Below, in pieces: positions 52,340 through 64,000 of a stretch of 64,000 nucleotides of DNA. Origin of the DNA: Crocodylus rhombifer (taxonomy: Eukaryota > Chordata > Crocodylia > Crocodylidae). The translations under genes were made by a program, and so were the position numbers. The notes below the pieces were generated by a model. The model did not search any database and had not been told where the DNA came from. It was given only the letters and a program-made list of their open reading frames with translations. The stretch covers positions 1-64,000 of the forward strand of contig JAVSML010025231.1 of the NCBI GenBank assembly GCA_038503035.1. Reading direction: 5' to 3'. Every line of letters begins with the position of its first letter. Within the stretch, counting starts at the first letter, position 1.

Positions 52340-52740
52340 AATCAGCCCATTGAGAGGTAGGGTTGGAAGGGAAGTCCAACCTCTTAGTAAAACTACCATC
52401 AGCCCTGACACAACATAAGACCTAACACCCTGACCAGCCCCAGGTAAAGCAGGGGAGCCAAGGCAGACAGTATCCTGTTTGTGTAAAAGGTTGTTGCTAT
52501 ATGCTCAAGAGATCCCAGGCAGAGGGCCACATCCCCTGCTAGAGACAAAGGCAACCCCTTCCCCCAGCCTAGCCCATACCAATCTGACCATGGGCAAAAT
52601 TCCTTCCTGACCTGAAATACGGTGATTGGACTGACCCTGAGTGGAGGCCAAGACCCTCTAGCCAGGATCCTGCAGGTTTAAGTCCGAGCAGGACCACTGG
52701 TGCAGCCCAGTCACAGTCCCCAGCTCTGGCTGTAGCCAAC
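52340..52740 (-). mobile_element. CR1-type LINE 3' UTR fragment
   Basis: 'gagaggtagggttggaaggg' begins the reverse complement of a CR1 3' end. Further on, 'gggcaaaattccttcctgacc' is a phrase common in reptile CR1 3' UTR copies. No open frame. Confidence 0.6.
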
Positions 52741-55700
52741 ACCTGATGCCTCTGAGGGAGGCTTAAAAAAGAGGGAAGAAAACCCAACCCTGACATACGA
52801 GCTCAGTGTGGCTGTGCAGACCTGGCACGTTGCCCACCTGTTGCAGCCCCGGAGCAAGTATCATTAGCTGCATCAGCAAAGACTCTTTTTTTTTTTTTTC
52901 CAAATGAAAAGGGTTTCTGCCCTGAAAGTCTCCCCTTGGCTCATTAAAAGCCAGATAATCAAAAGGAGCCTTTTCGGCTGGGGAAAGGACTTCACTTCCT
53001 ACTCCTTCGAGGAGAAACGCAATGGCAAAGAGGAGAAGGAAAGCCAAGAGCCCCATTTGGGTGGAGACAGTCTATCAGGGCTGTTGGGTGCTGGGAGCAG
53101 AGCTGCATGGCACCATGCAACAGCGCTGCATGTGCAGGGGCCCGACGAGGACCAGCCTACCCAAGACCCTCCTCTCTCGCAGCATGTTCTGTGCCGCTCC
53201 TTTGAGCACCCCATCCATGGAGCTCTGCCCCCTGGGGTGCTGCTCCTCACGATGCCCCCTCATTAGGATGCTGCCCCAAATCAGCACCTGCTTTGCAAAT
53301 CTACTAGCCTCAGTCCATGATACGCAGCAGCTTTCTGCCCATGGGGCCTGGGGCTTCATACCCATGCAGTCTTGGTGGCCAGATTCTGGGGTGGGCTGCT
53401 CCCAGAAGCAGGGCCAGGATGTCAGATGATCACGGCTCCCACGTAGGCACCTGTGGGAAATGGCCAGGCTTTCCACCATGCTCAGTGCCCATTGGGCCCA
53501 GGGAAAGCCCCCTCTCCCACCACTTTCACTGCTGAAGCCTGGCTCCTTCTCTGAAAAGCTGCCACTTTTCAGAGGTGCCAGAACTGGAAGCTGAGCTTGG
53601 GAGCAGCTCCCTGCTCTGCCACAGCCTTCCCGTGTGACCCTGGGCAAGGCCCCTTGCCACTTGGCTCCCCCATCACAATGCTTCCTGAATCTGACACAGC
53701 TTCTTCATGACACAGACATGAGCCCGCAGCTCTTCCCCTTCCTCTCCAAAGGCAGGAACACACAGAGCTAGTTAGACATTTCCTCAAAAAAAAAAAAGCA
53801 ATAAAGGCAGCAAAATCCAGGCTGACAGGAACAAACAATTACACGAGACATGTGTCTCTCCTGCTCTGTCAGCTTTGCCGATAGGAGATGTCTTGTTGTT
53901 CCCCACCTGCAGCTTCTATTAAGTGGTGTGCTGCTGCCGCCATCCTTGCCCCAGTTTTGTTTCTCCATTGCTTCCCCAGCGCACGTGGCCAGCCCTGGGT
54001 TTGTCAGTACATGGCAGCTCCCAGAGAGGGGTGAAAGGCACGTTCATAGCGCTAGCCTGGCTTTAGCATTTTCTCTGACCATTTCTTTGTGCAAGACTAC
54101 ACCCATGATGGCCATGAGACACAGCCACCTCCTTGATCTCCAGAAGTGCTGAAGCCAGCATGGATCAGGGATCGTCTACCACTGAGCTCCTAGGCTAGCA
54201 TTTCCAAGGAGGCAAAAGGGCCATTCAAAAATCCCAGCCCTAAATCCATGCCTGGGTAGCTGAGTAAATGGCCCATAGTTCACTACAGCATCACACACCC
54301 TTCCACTCCTAAAGGGTTAGCTTCCAGTGCATTTGCCTCTAATACAGGTTGCCACCAGCTTCCAGCAAGCAATGCTCTACATGTGGAGCTGACGGAAAGA
54401 AGAGAATTCATCTAGTGCCTGTTGGGTGTGGATCTGAAAGCACCTCACCCATAGGAGTGAAGTAGCCATCGCACGGCCCTCAGTGGTGTTATTTTGTAGA
54501 TGGGGAAACTGAGGCACAGAAAGCTCAGGTGCAGGTCGCAAATCACTGGCATCATTTCCAGGTAAACTAGCTTCTGGTCTATGCCTGGACCCCCATGCTC
54601 ACTGTGCTTCCTCCTTTCCTAGCAAGACATCACCATCCGGTCACAGAAAAGGCTGAGAAAACCCAAAACCAGGGCAGATCATGTCTCTTGTCAGGGTGGA
54701 GTCTGACGTGGCTCTTTAAATAAAGGTCTGGCACACCCACCAGCCATTTCTGAGTAGAGCCAGGCAGCATTTATTCAGCAATTTCCATACCTGAGAGATA
54801 CCCCCCTAGTTATCATCTCCGTTACTGAAGCACTAAGGGTCGCCCCCCAGGGAGGTGCCCGGAGCCAGGGCCGGAGCGTCAGCTCGGCGTGAGAGTCCCT
54901 CTTCTTCCCGGCTGAAATCTCTCCGTGTTTTTCCCTCAGATCCTTCACATGTTTTCACACTGAGGTTTTTGTGCCTTATGCGCTTTAGTTTCCATATGGC
55001 ACAAAAAAGGGAGGAAAAAAAAAAGCTGAGAAAAAACAAGCAGTCTCCAGTTTTAACTGTGCGAAGCTGAGCTATATAAAAACTGTCGGGTTTTTGTACC
55101 ATGTCACTCCTGTTGTCTTGTTCCTCTCTCTCTCACTGTCTCGCTCTCTCCCCCTCTCACACACACTGAATGAGCTGAGCTAGCTGACCAGATGTTTGAA
55201 ATCCCCCTTCAATTTTTCACCCACCTTTGACACAACCAGCTTTTCTCAGAAACCCCCCTGCTCCAGTTAAAATGCCTCAGGTGGCTTTCACAGGACCCTC
55301 ACCAAAGGCAAATCCCCTCTGGGAAATCTACTTCCAGCCTGGAACCAGCTGTAATAAATGTTTAGGAATGTGGGTGGGAAAGGCAATGCCAATATCTAAT
55401 TAACAGTAGCGGCTCTGGGAAGAATAACACCCCGGGCGGTGAGTGAAGGCCCTCTCACCCTGGCCTGCTGCCAAACCCAGGCTGTCAATGGGAATGGATG
55501 AGCAACAAGGCCCTTGCACTCGTGCGCACACCTCCCTCCAACCCACTGAGCAATGAATGAGGCAGCCACGGTGGATATGAGACAGCTCATGAAGAACAGG
55601 ACCTGGACTGGTCATGCCGGGCTTCCTCGCTAGCTGGAGAGAGCCAGGAGGCTCCCAGCCCTGCCTGCATTCCCACGGTGCTAGCAACGCCTGCCGAGCC

Positions 55701-56640
55701 AGCGCTTCACTGAAGTGTCAGTCCTGTGCTCTGCCTTTGCAGACAGCAGGAAATAGGCTGCAATTTAACATGATGCCAGCTACTGTGTCTGGGAGGAGGA
55801 GGAGGAAGAGGAGGGGGCTGGCCTGGACTGGTATTCCTTTCCTGAATGTTGTTGTGGACACGGGGCTATTTTAAATTCATGGGGCTGTACAAAGAGACCT
55901 ATTTACTCTCCTCCTCCCAGTCCTGTTCATAGCCCTGCATGCTATTCCAGGGCCTACAGTTAGCAGCTCTGATGGGTTAGACTTGCAGACGATGTCACTG
56001 CTGGCAGCATGTTGCTGAGCTCTGAAAATAGGAGCTGACGGTGAAGCAGCATTTTCAGGACCAAGGACAGCCCCCCCCTTCCCAAGGGAGCGCTCTGGGC
56101 AAGGAGGGCTCCCCGGGGAGCACCGCAGGGAGCGTGATCCCGCGCCCGCTGTGTCTAAGAAGCAGGGGCAAAATGGTTCCCTGGTGGTAAGGGGGCCAGC
56201 TCCAGCCTGTTATTAAAACAGCAATCGGAAGCAAATCAATCAAAGTCTGTCTGAGGTCTGGCTCTCGTCATTGCAGGACCTGGGGCCTCTGCATCCAGGA
56301 TGGCTTCAGCCCAGAGGTTGTGCAGCATTTGCTTCATTTCACAGGCAGGGGCAGAGGCATGGGGCAGACCCAGGGCACACTGGGGGGGTGGTCCAGGTCT
56401 CCCAAGTCTCAGTCTTAGGCCAGCAACCAGCTTTCCCCTGTCCTTGGCAATGCCCTGGCAGACAGGCAGCCATCCCTCATGTCTCAGACCCTGCTCTCAT
56501 CTCCATGATGTGCCCTGCTCCCCATGACGTGCCTTCAGTTCTCCTGATTGCAGCCCCACATTAGCCCTGATTGCAGCCCCACATTAGCCCAAGCTGCTCC
56601 CATACTGCATTGCAAGGGCTGCCCAGGCGAGAGGCAGACC
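52741..56640. other. Non-coding stretch
   Basis: Contains poly-T at about 52887-52901, a MIR-like fragment at about 53590-53710, an antisense MIR-like fragment at about 54485-54560, a plus-strand TATATAAAA at about 55073, and a 22-bp unit repeated twice at about 56547-56590 ('tgattgcagccccacattag'). No exon is seen. Confidence 0.5.
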
Positions 56641-57584
56641 GGCCTCACTCATGTGGCTGGTACTCACCGGATGTAACGGCCACAGGCCAGACCTGCCCAC
56701 ACCTCTCTTGGTGCAGCACTGAGGCTGCTCCCAGCACTGCATGACATGCCAGAGCCCGCTGCGGCAGAGCTGGACATGGGAGCTTCTTCAGCCCCAGAGT
56801 GGGGCCAATACTAGGTTGGCCAGATACCTGCAGTGCCTTGGCAGCCAAAGCAGGGCCCCTGGTACTAGATAGAGAAACTGAGGCATCAAGCAAGGCTGAG
56901 CATGAACCGGTGCATCCAAGAAGCAGCTGTGGAGAGCCAAGGCCTCCCAGTGCCAGACCCATGCAGCAGACCCCGCCACCCACATGGCCAGTTTGTCTCC
57001 CTGCCCATATTGCCACCTCTCTGCTGCAGTCTGTGCCCCGTTGGGCCCAGTAGGAACCCTCTAGATGTGCCTCTTTTCCAGCTCTGCCCTGCCTGGCTAC
57101 CCGGTGGGGAGCTCTGGCTCCTCTCCTGCTTTCCACATCCCCCATGCATGGCTCCTCCCCACACTGGGTATTTTTAGCCACTGCCACAGCACCTTTGCTG
57201 GGCTGGTGAGCACCGGTGCCATGCAGCGCACAGGCACACAAGAAAGGGGCTTCAAATAGCAGCGAGCACAATGGGGAATGGGAAGGGAGTGAGACCTGCA
57301 AGCCCAGTCCTGCGGGGCCCAGCCGGCTCCATGCACCCCCTGGCCAGTGCTCAGCACTGGGTGCCAGGGGCTGCACAGAGGAGGGGGTGGGCCTGCCTGG
57401 AGAACCTGAGAGGTGGAACGGGATGGAGTGGGAACAACTCCCCCTGAGTCCCACCGGGGTCAAATCCATCTATTGCTCTTCTTGATTTACATCGGGGCAG
57501 CAGAGAAGCAGGCCCACAGAGCCTCACCCAGGCCAGGCCGGGGGACCTGATTTCCATCTCCTCTGGCTGCACTGGAAATTCCAG

Positions 57585-57750
57585 CCATGGCACTGCCGCC
57601 CGCGCCGCCCTCTCCCGCCACCCCCAGCCAACGCCTCCGCTGTCATTTCTTTCACCCCTGCTGGCTCCCCTCCCCCGCCTGCTGCTTGGTATTCACCACG
57701 TGCTGCAGCCGGAGCCGGCGAAGAAGCTCCGCGACAGCACTTTTCATTCA
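57585..57750. promoter_or_regulatory. Small CpG-rich cluster
   Basis: About 14 CpG dinucleotides lie in 150 bp ('ccgcccgcgccgcc', 'ccggagccggcg', 'ctccgcgac'), clearly denser than the surrounding kilobases. It could be an alternative promoter or enhancer. No exon could be confirmed beside it. Confidence 0.35.
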
Positions 57751-60700
57751 TCTGGTTCTGTGCATCATTCATGCAGGGAGCACCGGGCACCTGCCATGCT
57801 GGAGCAGGGAGAGTGACACTGCCAGGATCCAGGGGGCTGGGGAGACAGCTCCGTGCATCCTCAGCCCCGCTCCCACCCACAGGCTGGGGAGCTCCCTTCT
57901 GGAGTGCTGCCCCCCATGCTGCACCTTGCAAAACTGTGCAAGGAGACAAAGGGAGCAGCCTGGACTGAGCCTGGGCAGGAGGGGAGGGGAGGGAGTGAGG
58001 AGCCAAGGCTGGCCCTAGCTGCAGCAGTGAGCTGCTGCATTTGGGGATGAGTCACAACACACACACACAGGCTCCGGATGCCCTGAGATGGGGAGCAGAG
58101 ACCATCGCTGACCAAGGGGAACACAGCACATGGCTCCCCAGTGGGGTCTTCTCCCCAGCACCCTCCCCCCAGCCCAACTGCCCAAATTACCACCACAAGA
58201 GCCTGGCTGGGAGCCCCCAGATCTGCTGCCAGGCACTGTGCCACCTGATCAAGCAGCTCCATGCCAGACAGGGGTCCTTCCAGCTTGGGGTGTGCCTGCC
58301 ACTAGCTTTGGGCTGGGACACGACCCCTCCCAGAGGCAGGGCAGCTCCGCCTGGCTGCTGGCACCTGCTACTACAAACTGGAAGCCCTGGTTTTGTCCAC
58401 ACAGGGTCTGGCTCTGCTCAGGATCCCAGATCCAGCAGGCTCCAACCTCCTCTGGCAACAGTGGTAGAGGTGACCACAGTACCCAGGAGAGCTAAGCAGC
58501 CATTTCAGTCCTGCCAGGTCTCTGGAGACCTTGGCACAGCCCCCCTCTCCCCTGCTTTCCAAGCTTAGGGGGTACAGGGAAGGCTCAGGGAGGAGCAGAG
58601 GCCTGGTTTGCCCCTGTTCTGACCCCCATCTCCTGCAGGACACTGTGCCAGGTGCTGTACAAACACAGAGCAAACATGGGCTGGGCCCTAAAGTGAAGGG
58701 GAATAGCTCAGCTTTCACTGGAGACCACCTCAGAGAAACTTCAGGACCCACCAGATACTGCAGGAAGGGAGAGGAAGAAAAAGAACATGCAGCTAGATTT
58801 GATTTTCACACTCCCACAAGAGGTGTGAGGCTGGCAGTAGCCCAGGGGTCATGCAATACCGCCCAGTTAAATACAGCGCTGGGTGCAATTAAGCTGTGCC
58901 AGCTTCAGGCCGAAGCTCATTGATTCTATTATGTCCCTTGAAACCTGCCCCCAGCAGCACACGAGGTGCAGGGGGGCACACTCTGTGGCAAGGCTGTGGG
59001 TAAGGAACTGTTTTAATAAGCAGGGGATCTGGTGCCACGGTCATGCCAGGTCTGCTCAGGCTGTGCCCATTCATGCACACACATGTGCACACACTCACAG
59101 TCCTCCCCTGCTGCACTCCCATGGCAAATATTGGATTTCATGCCTAGCTTGGCAAGTGACTAGTAAGATTTTAGGTCTCCTCTGAAATGCAGCTCAAGGC
59201 CCTTGAGTCCCACAGCTGGAAACAGGGGGCTAAATGGCATTGATTAACCACTGGACTCTATAACACACAGGATGGGGAAGTCTGGGCCATGCTTAGCAGC
59301 CAAGCACTGTGCCACCCCTGGCTAATGAATCCTTGCTGTACTCCAGGGGCCTGGGGGAGAAAGGAAAGGGGACAGGTCAGGGTCTCTCCTACGAGACGCA
59401 GCCCTACCTCAGCGCAGCTGGAGAACCAGGCAGCAGTGCCCCTCTCCCCTAAAGCTGGCTCTGTACTCTCAAGCCCCCCCACCCACACCCTGTCTGGGGA
59501 AGGAAAGGGTCATACTAGCTCCAGGAGCTGCATCCTACCACTGCATTTGCACAGAGCTGATGCTAAGCACCTGCTGGGGTGAAGATCTCCAGAAGTACTG
59601 TGTGAGGCTAAGGGCACCTGCTCATGTTGCTCCCTCCTGGGGCCTCAGCTCCTCACCCCAGTCAGCTAAAGACCTTCTGGGGCTGGGGCAAAGACTCCAC
59701 CTTTGAAAGGAGCTACCTTAGATCCTGAGCTAGAAAAATCTCCCCGATTCATAGTGGTGAAAGCCCAGTAGGTCACCATCTGGGCATCTTTAAGCGTCAT
59801 CATGTTCCCCTGATGTCAACCACTTGGGTCCCCAGTGCAGGGCAGAGCAGCCTAAAGGATGCTCTGCTTTGTCTCAGCTCCCAAGCATCCTCAGGGACCA
59901 CTCCAGCAGCTGGACACCCGGTAGAGGCTGGCAGCCCCAGCCCCAGCCAAGCCCACTGCCACGGGAGCACAGCCCATAGCAGTAAGGGAGGTTCTTATGG
60001 GGCTACAAGCAGCCAGAGGCTCTCACAAGCAGGGGCTCTGGTAGCCCACTGGTTCTCACGCTGCTTTGCCCTGGAGCCTACTTTTCCCAGGCCAAGGGCC
60101 TCTGCCAGGGCCAGGTGGGCAAGACAGAGACACTTGCAAAGCAGGGAAGTGCCAGGGCTTCCCATTGTGTGAGTCTGCACTGGCCCAGTAGAGCAGGGTG
60201 AATGAAAACAGCCCTTAATGATGCACTGTCCCCCAGATGTATAAAGTATTCACAGCTCCAGGCCTAGAGGGAGCACCAGCCTGGCCCCCAGAGCCCCTCC
60301 ATGCTGGCTGGCTTTCCCTTTGGCTGGTCTATCCGGGGCCTGGCTCTGCTTTGAGTGCCCCAGTGCAAGTCCAGGGATGGCAAGGGGATTATTTCTGGTT
60401 TACCTGTGGCAGATGGGGAGGGCGCAGGTACACTATCCCTCTCCCGGTGCATGAACACTGCTGTTTCTGGCCCAGCACCCCCCAATGGCAGAGAACGAAC
60501 TGTCACATCAGCTGCTGGTGCCTGATATCAGAGCAGATGGCTCAGCACCGCTCTGCTGGTGCCAGCCACATGCGCCGGCATGAGAAGGAGACACCATGTC
60601 TCCTAGTGTCCCCAGCCCAGCCACAGCCAGGATGAAGGCAGTGCAGTCTGCACCAGTAGAGCTCCAAGGGCACGACTGAGGGGTCAACACCACTAGCCCT

Positions 60701-63700
60701 ATTTACATGGGGAAACTGAGGCAGGGAGTGGCAAAACAATCTGCGTGTGGTCAGCCAGCAGCCTGGGGCAGAACCAGGAGGAGAGCACAGGTCTGAGCCT
60801 GCTGCTGCAGCCACCAGCCAGCAACACCCACTCAGAACAGCGGCCTCCTCCCCTCCTCAGCCCTCGTGGGTGCCCCCCAGGTTGCAGCTGAACCCTGCGG
60901 GTGGGTGAGGATGCATCGCCCCCAGCACAGTGGTGCGGGCTCCTGTCTGCTGTTCAGGGCATGCAGACCTCAGCACCTGTCAGCCCTATGAGCCACGTGG
61001 AAGTGAGTGGCTCTGCCCACATGTCTGGTGGTGCCTAGCTGCTCTTCCCTCTCCCAGCACTGGTCCAGGTTGCACTTTCTGGGCAGAACCCCTGCCCACA
61101 CCCCCACTTCCCCAAGTCTTCTCCCTCTGCCTGCTCTGGCCCCATCACAGCATCCAAGTTCCACGTGCAACTGGATCCCAGCACAGCCCAGCTCCACGGC
61201 CCGTCTGGTCCCTGGGGCAGCACACAGGCAGCAGCTGCTAGCTGGGGACACAGTGCCAAGGCTGACACCCTCTGTGCTACAACCGAGCACCTCCTGCCTC
61301 TCTGGGCAGCAGGTTGGTGACAGGCACTCTGAGAGACGCCCGAGGGCTCCCAGGCAGCCTGCCCAATACCTGGCCCCAAACCTTGCTTGCTGGGGAACTC
61401 GTTAGAGAATGGCTAATGAGCTAGGCAGAAATAACTGTGGGCAGGGCACACACTGTGCTCTTTGGAGGCTCCATGCAGCTGCCTGCTGACCCTAGGCAAG
61501 AGCACAGGGCTCCCCCCCACTGAGTTGAAAGAATCAAAGGGATGGCAATGGCTATGGGCCCTTACCTCTATGCTCTGGTGCTGTGCTAAGCCTCACCAAT
61601 GACCCCCGGGCAGTGGCGAGCCATCAGTGACAGCCCTGAGGATCAAAGGGGCTGTGTTTGAATCATGTTGTTCTCCCTGGAGGACTAGCTTGCAGCAGGA
61701 CAGGAGCAAGCACCATGGGGAGGCCTCCTCCGGCTTTATTGGACTGAGCTGGGCAGGCACTGGCTACAATGTATGTGCTGGCAGCTCAGCAGTCCTAGGG
61801 CCATGACGGGGGGAGCACTGTGAGGGGGCAGGGGGCTGCTGTGGCCCAGGCCAGTTACTGAGTGACAGAGGCTGTGGATTTCAATAGCAGCTTGGGGCTG
61901 GTTTGATCCTGTGGCTTCACAGACCAGGCATTGCTCCAGGACTCAGAGGCCCAGGCGCTGGGTCTGCTCTGCCCTGCCTCTCAATGGCCTTGGGCACATC
62001 ACTTCCCCTCCCATCTCACCAGCTCACAGGGCCACTCATGACATGCAGCACCCAGCACAGCAGGCCCCTGTTCCTGTTGCAGCCTGTAGATGCTGCCATG
62101 ATAGACGCTGCCCTTTGCTGTGGCTGGCAGGGGTCCAGGTGCGTGGCTGCTCCTGCGTGTGATTCCAGCACTGTGACCCCAGCTGCCGGGAACTTTGAGC
62201 ACAAAATGAAGCTGGTCCAGATGCAAACCTCATGGCTATAGCATAGCCCATCCCTCCGTGCTCCAACTACAGCTGGACAGCACCTACGGCTGGGGCCGAA
62301 TAGCAGGGATACAATTAAACTGGTATTGGATCTGGACAGCCCAACTCATTCTTATCAGCCACAACATAGCACTGGGTGGGTGCTCAGAGCTCTTCCAGAC
62401 AAAAGCTCTCTCTTGCTGGGAGGGAGCCTGTATTCTTGCATTGGAGATGGGGAAACTGAGGCACGGGGCAGGGAAGTGAGTTACCTGCATTCGACCAGCA
62501 TCAGCTGAACCTGCAGCTTAGGCAGATATGGTGCATGTGGATGTGTTGGCGGGGGTGATATTAGGTGCTCTCTCTGCTCTGCAGACCCCTGCAAGGAACT
62601 GAGAGCAGTCCTGGCCATGCCCCAGACCCGCTCCTTTTACAGAGGGCTGTGCTCTGAGGACTGATTTTGTCCACTTCCAGGCCACTTTATGGTAACAGAG
62701 CACACGAAGCAACCTGAGCATAGCTGGGAGAAGGGCAGTGCTAGCTGTGACGCAGGTAGCTGTAGTGTAGTGGGGCCAAGGAGACCTCGGCGTGACCCAG
62801 GACCCCCTTTGCATGGTGCTGTACAAACACAGAGCACCAAGATGGGCAGAGTCAGCAGGATGTCAGTGGAGCCATGCTAACTTGCAGGCCTGGGCTGATC
62901 CACAGCCAGGAAGACAGCTCCCACCTGGTGCAGGGGATGGTGGAGGTGCCCCCTCAGATTCCTTTCCCCAACGATTTCCCATGTGCTCTCCTGCTGTTTC
63001 TCTGCCCCACACTTGTTCCTGCTGGATTCAGATGTGAGATCATTTTCCTTTAGAAAACATGGCTCCAAGCTCTGATCCTGCGGAGACAGAGCTCATGACA
63101 GCTGCTGGCTCCTCTGCCAGCGCCATGAACTCACCTGTGAGCCAATGCCCCAAGTGGGACACACAGCAATGTGGGGAAGCTCCTCTGGCCTTGGAGCTGC
63201 TCTGGGACCCTCCACCTTGGCCCCCCTGAAAGCTTGACTCCAGCCGAGGCAAGCCCAGCCTCCTTCCTCTTCCTCAGAGCCCCAGGGCCTGGCACCAGCT
63301 TTTGTGTGTCTCCTATGCTTTGCTCACCATGTGTCCTGGGTCCCCAGGGGGGAGTGTGGGCATGGCAGGGAAGGGGACTGATAATTATTCTGTTTAAAAG
63401 AGGGTAAATCCTTTTAGTGAAGGGAATCAATGCAGGGCAAAGGCAGATTGGAAGGGCCTGGTGCAGACTCGGCCAGCTGAGGGGGAGCTGAAGCAAGTGG
63501 AGCACTAAATCATGCAGGTGCTTAACTGAGTTAAATAAAGTGGGAAGCTCAATGGAGGCTGGGCCCTGCAGTGGCTGCTGCTCCCGGGCCCTGTCCTCCT
63601 CCCCACAAGAAGCACAGTGCTCATGGTGAGGAGCACGCCAGGATCTGGGCTTCGAACTGGGCAGCATGGACGTTGCTCCCTGAGCTGCTGGATGGGAGGG

Positions 63701-64000
63701 TCCCTTTGGAGGGGGCAGCTGGACGCACATAAAAGATGCCTGAAGCCGGGGTCTGCCAGAGCAGCTGCATCCACCTGAAACCCAGGGACCATCTGGCCCA
63801 AGGATGAACCAGTGCTGCTAGAGCTCGCTTGCCCAGGAAGACAGGATTGAGAACAACCAGGGTCAGGCAGCATGTGAGCCGCAAGGCGCCTGCTCTGCCC
63901 ATAACATTTCCCTGGCATGAGCTGGATTTTCTACCTGCTCAGGGAAGCTACAGACAGCCGGGCCCTTGCTCTCTGGCTGAGCTCAGAGTGTCTTAAAGCA
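57751..64000. other. Non-coding stretch to window end
   Basis: Contains antisense MIR-like fragments at about 60695-60785 ('ggggaaactgaggcaggg') and 62445-62510 ('ggggaaactgaggcacgg'), a short CA run at 58055-58068 and possible hAT remnant wording near 60050. No coding exon on either strand is supported. Confidence 0.5.

Noticed and set aside
55070..55110. Plus-strand TATATAAAA as a promoter
   Set aside because: A lone TATA-like word with no downstream exon or coding frame.
56645..57469. 274-codon open frame on the minus strand
   Set aside because: Low-complexity GC-rich translation with no domain, and nothing around it supports a gene. Long chance frames are common at this GC content.

Overview
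This is vertebrate nuclear DNA. It carries most of the 5' half of one gene, UNC13A (Munc13-1, the presynaptic vesicle-priming factor), read on the minus strand. The visible coding sequence runs from the second coding exon (30 bp, near 39.6 kb) to an exon in the N-terminal half of the MUN domain (418-503). I traced 26 constitutive-type exons with consistent splice phases, 3366 nt and 1121 complete codons, plus one duplicate exon and two candidate cassette exons. The start-codon exon was not found and probably lies beyond the right edge. The 3' exons lie beyond the left edge. Splice-site codons and residues such as NWNYFGWGEQ, SDLAMSLVQ and YSREYQTDP match UNC13A rather than UNC13B. Comparisons with mammals rest on my memory of the family, not on a search.

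The organism is most likely a non-avian archosaur or turtle, with crocodilian preferred. The clues are a CR1 LINE with a 3' end repeating CTATGAAAT, many old MIR/CORE-type SINEs, several terminal-inverted-repeat mini-elements and an LTR-like element. Alu, L1 and B-type repeats are absent. This is inference from repeat style.

Layout: 39.6-34.7 kb encodes the C2A domain and following segment. 32.7-26.1 kb encodes the disordered linker, including two in-frame cassette exons and a large exon with a glutamine-rich tract. 23.0-21.0 kb encodes the calmodulin-binding segment. 18.5-14.2 kb holds a tandemly duplicated exon pair and a 6-nt microexon. 13.8-13.1 kb holds the C1 domain and linker, 12.2-10.9 kb the C2B domain, and 9.1-0.4 kb the N-terminal part of MUN. 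The right-hand 24 kb (39.6-64 kb) shows no recognisable gene. It contains a foldback element, an antisense CR1, an LTR-like element, SINE fragments and one small CpG-rich cluster, and is probably intron 1 or upstream DNA.

The most interesting content is the architecture of the linker between C2A and C1. One exon is duplicated and the reading frame allows only one copy to be used. A (UG)12 run sits just upstream of one copy. An Ala-Met microexon has UGC motifs at its acceptor. Two extra symmetric exons occur, a Gln-rich tract is present where mammals have a Glu-rich one, and the calmodulin motif is one residue shorter than in mammals.
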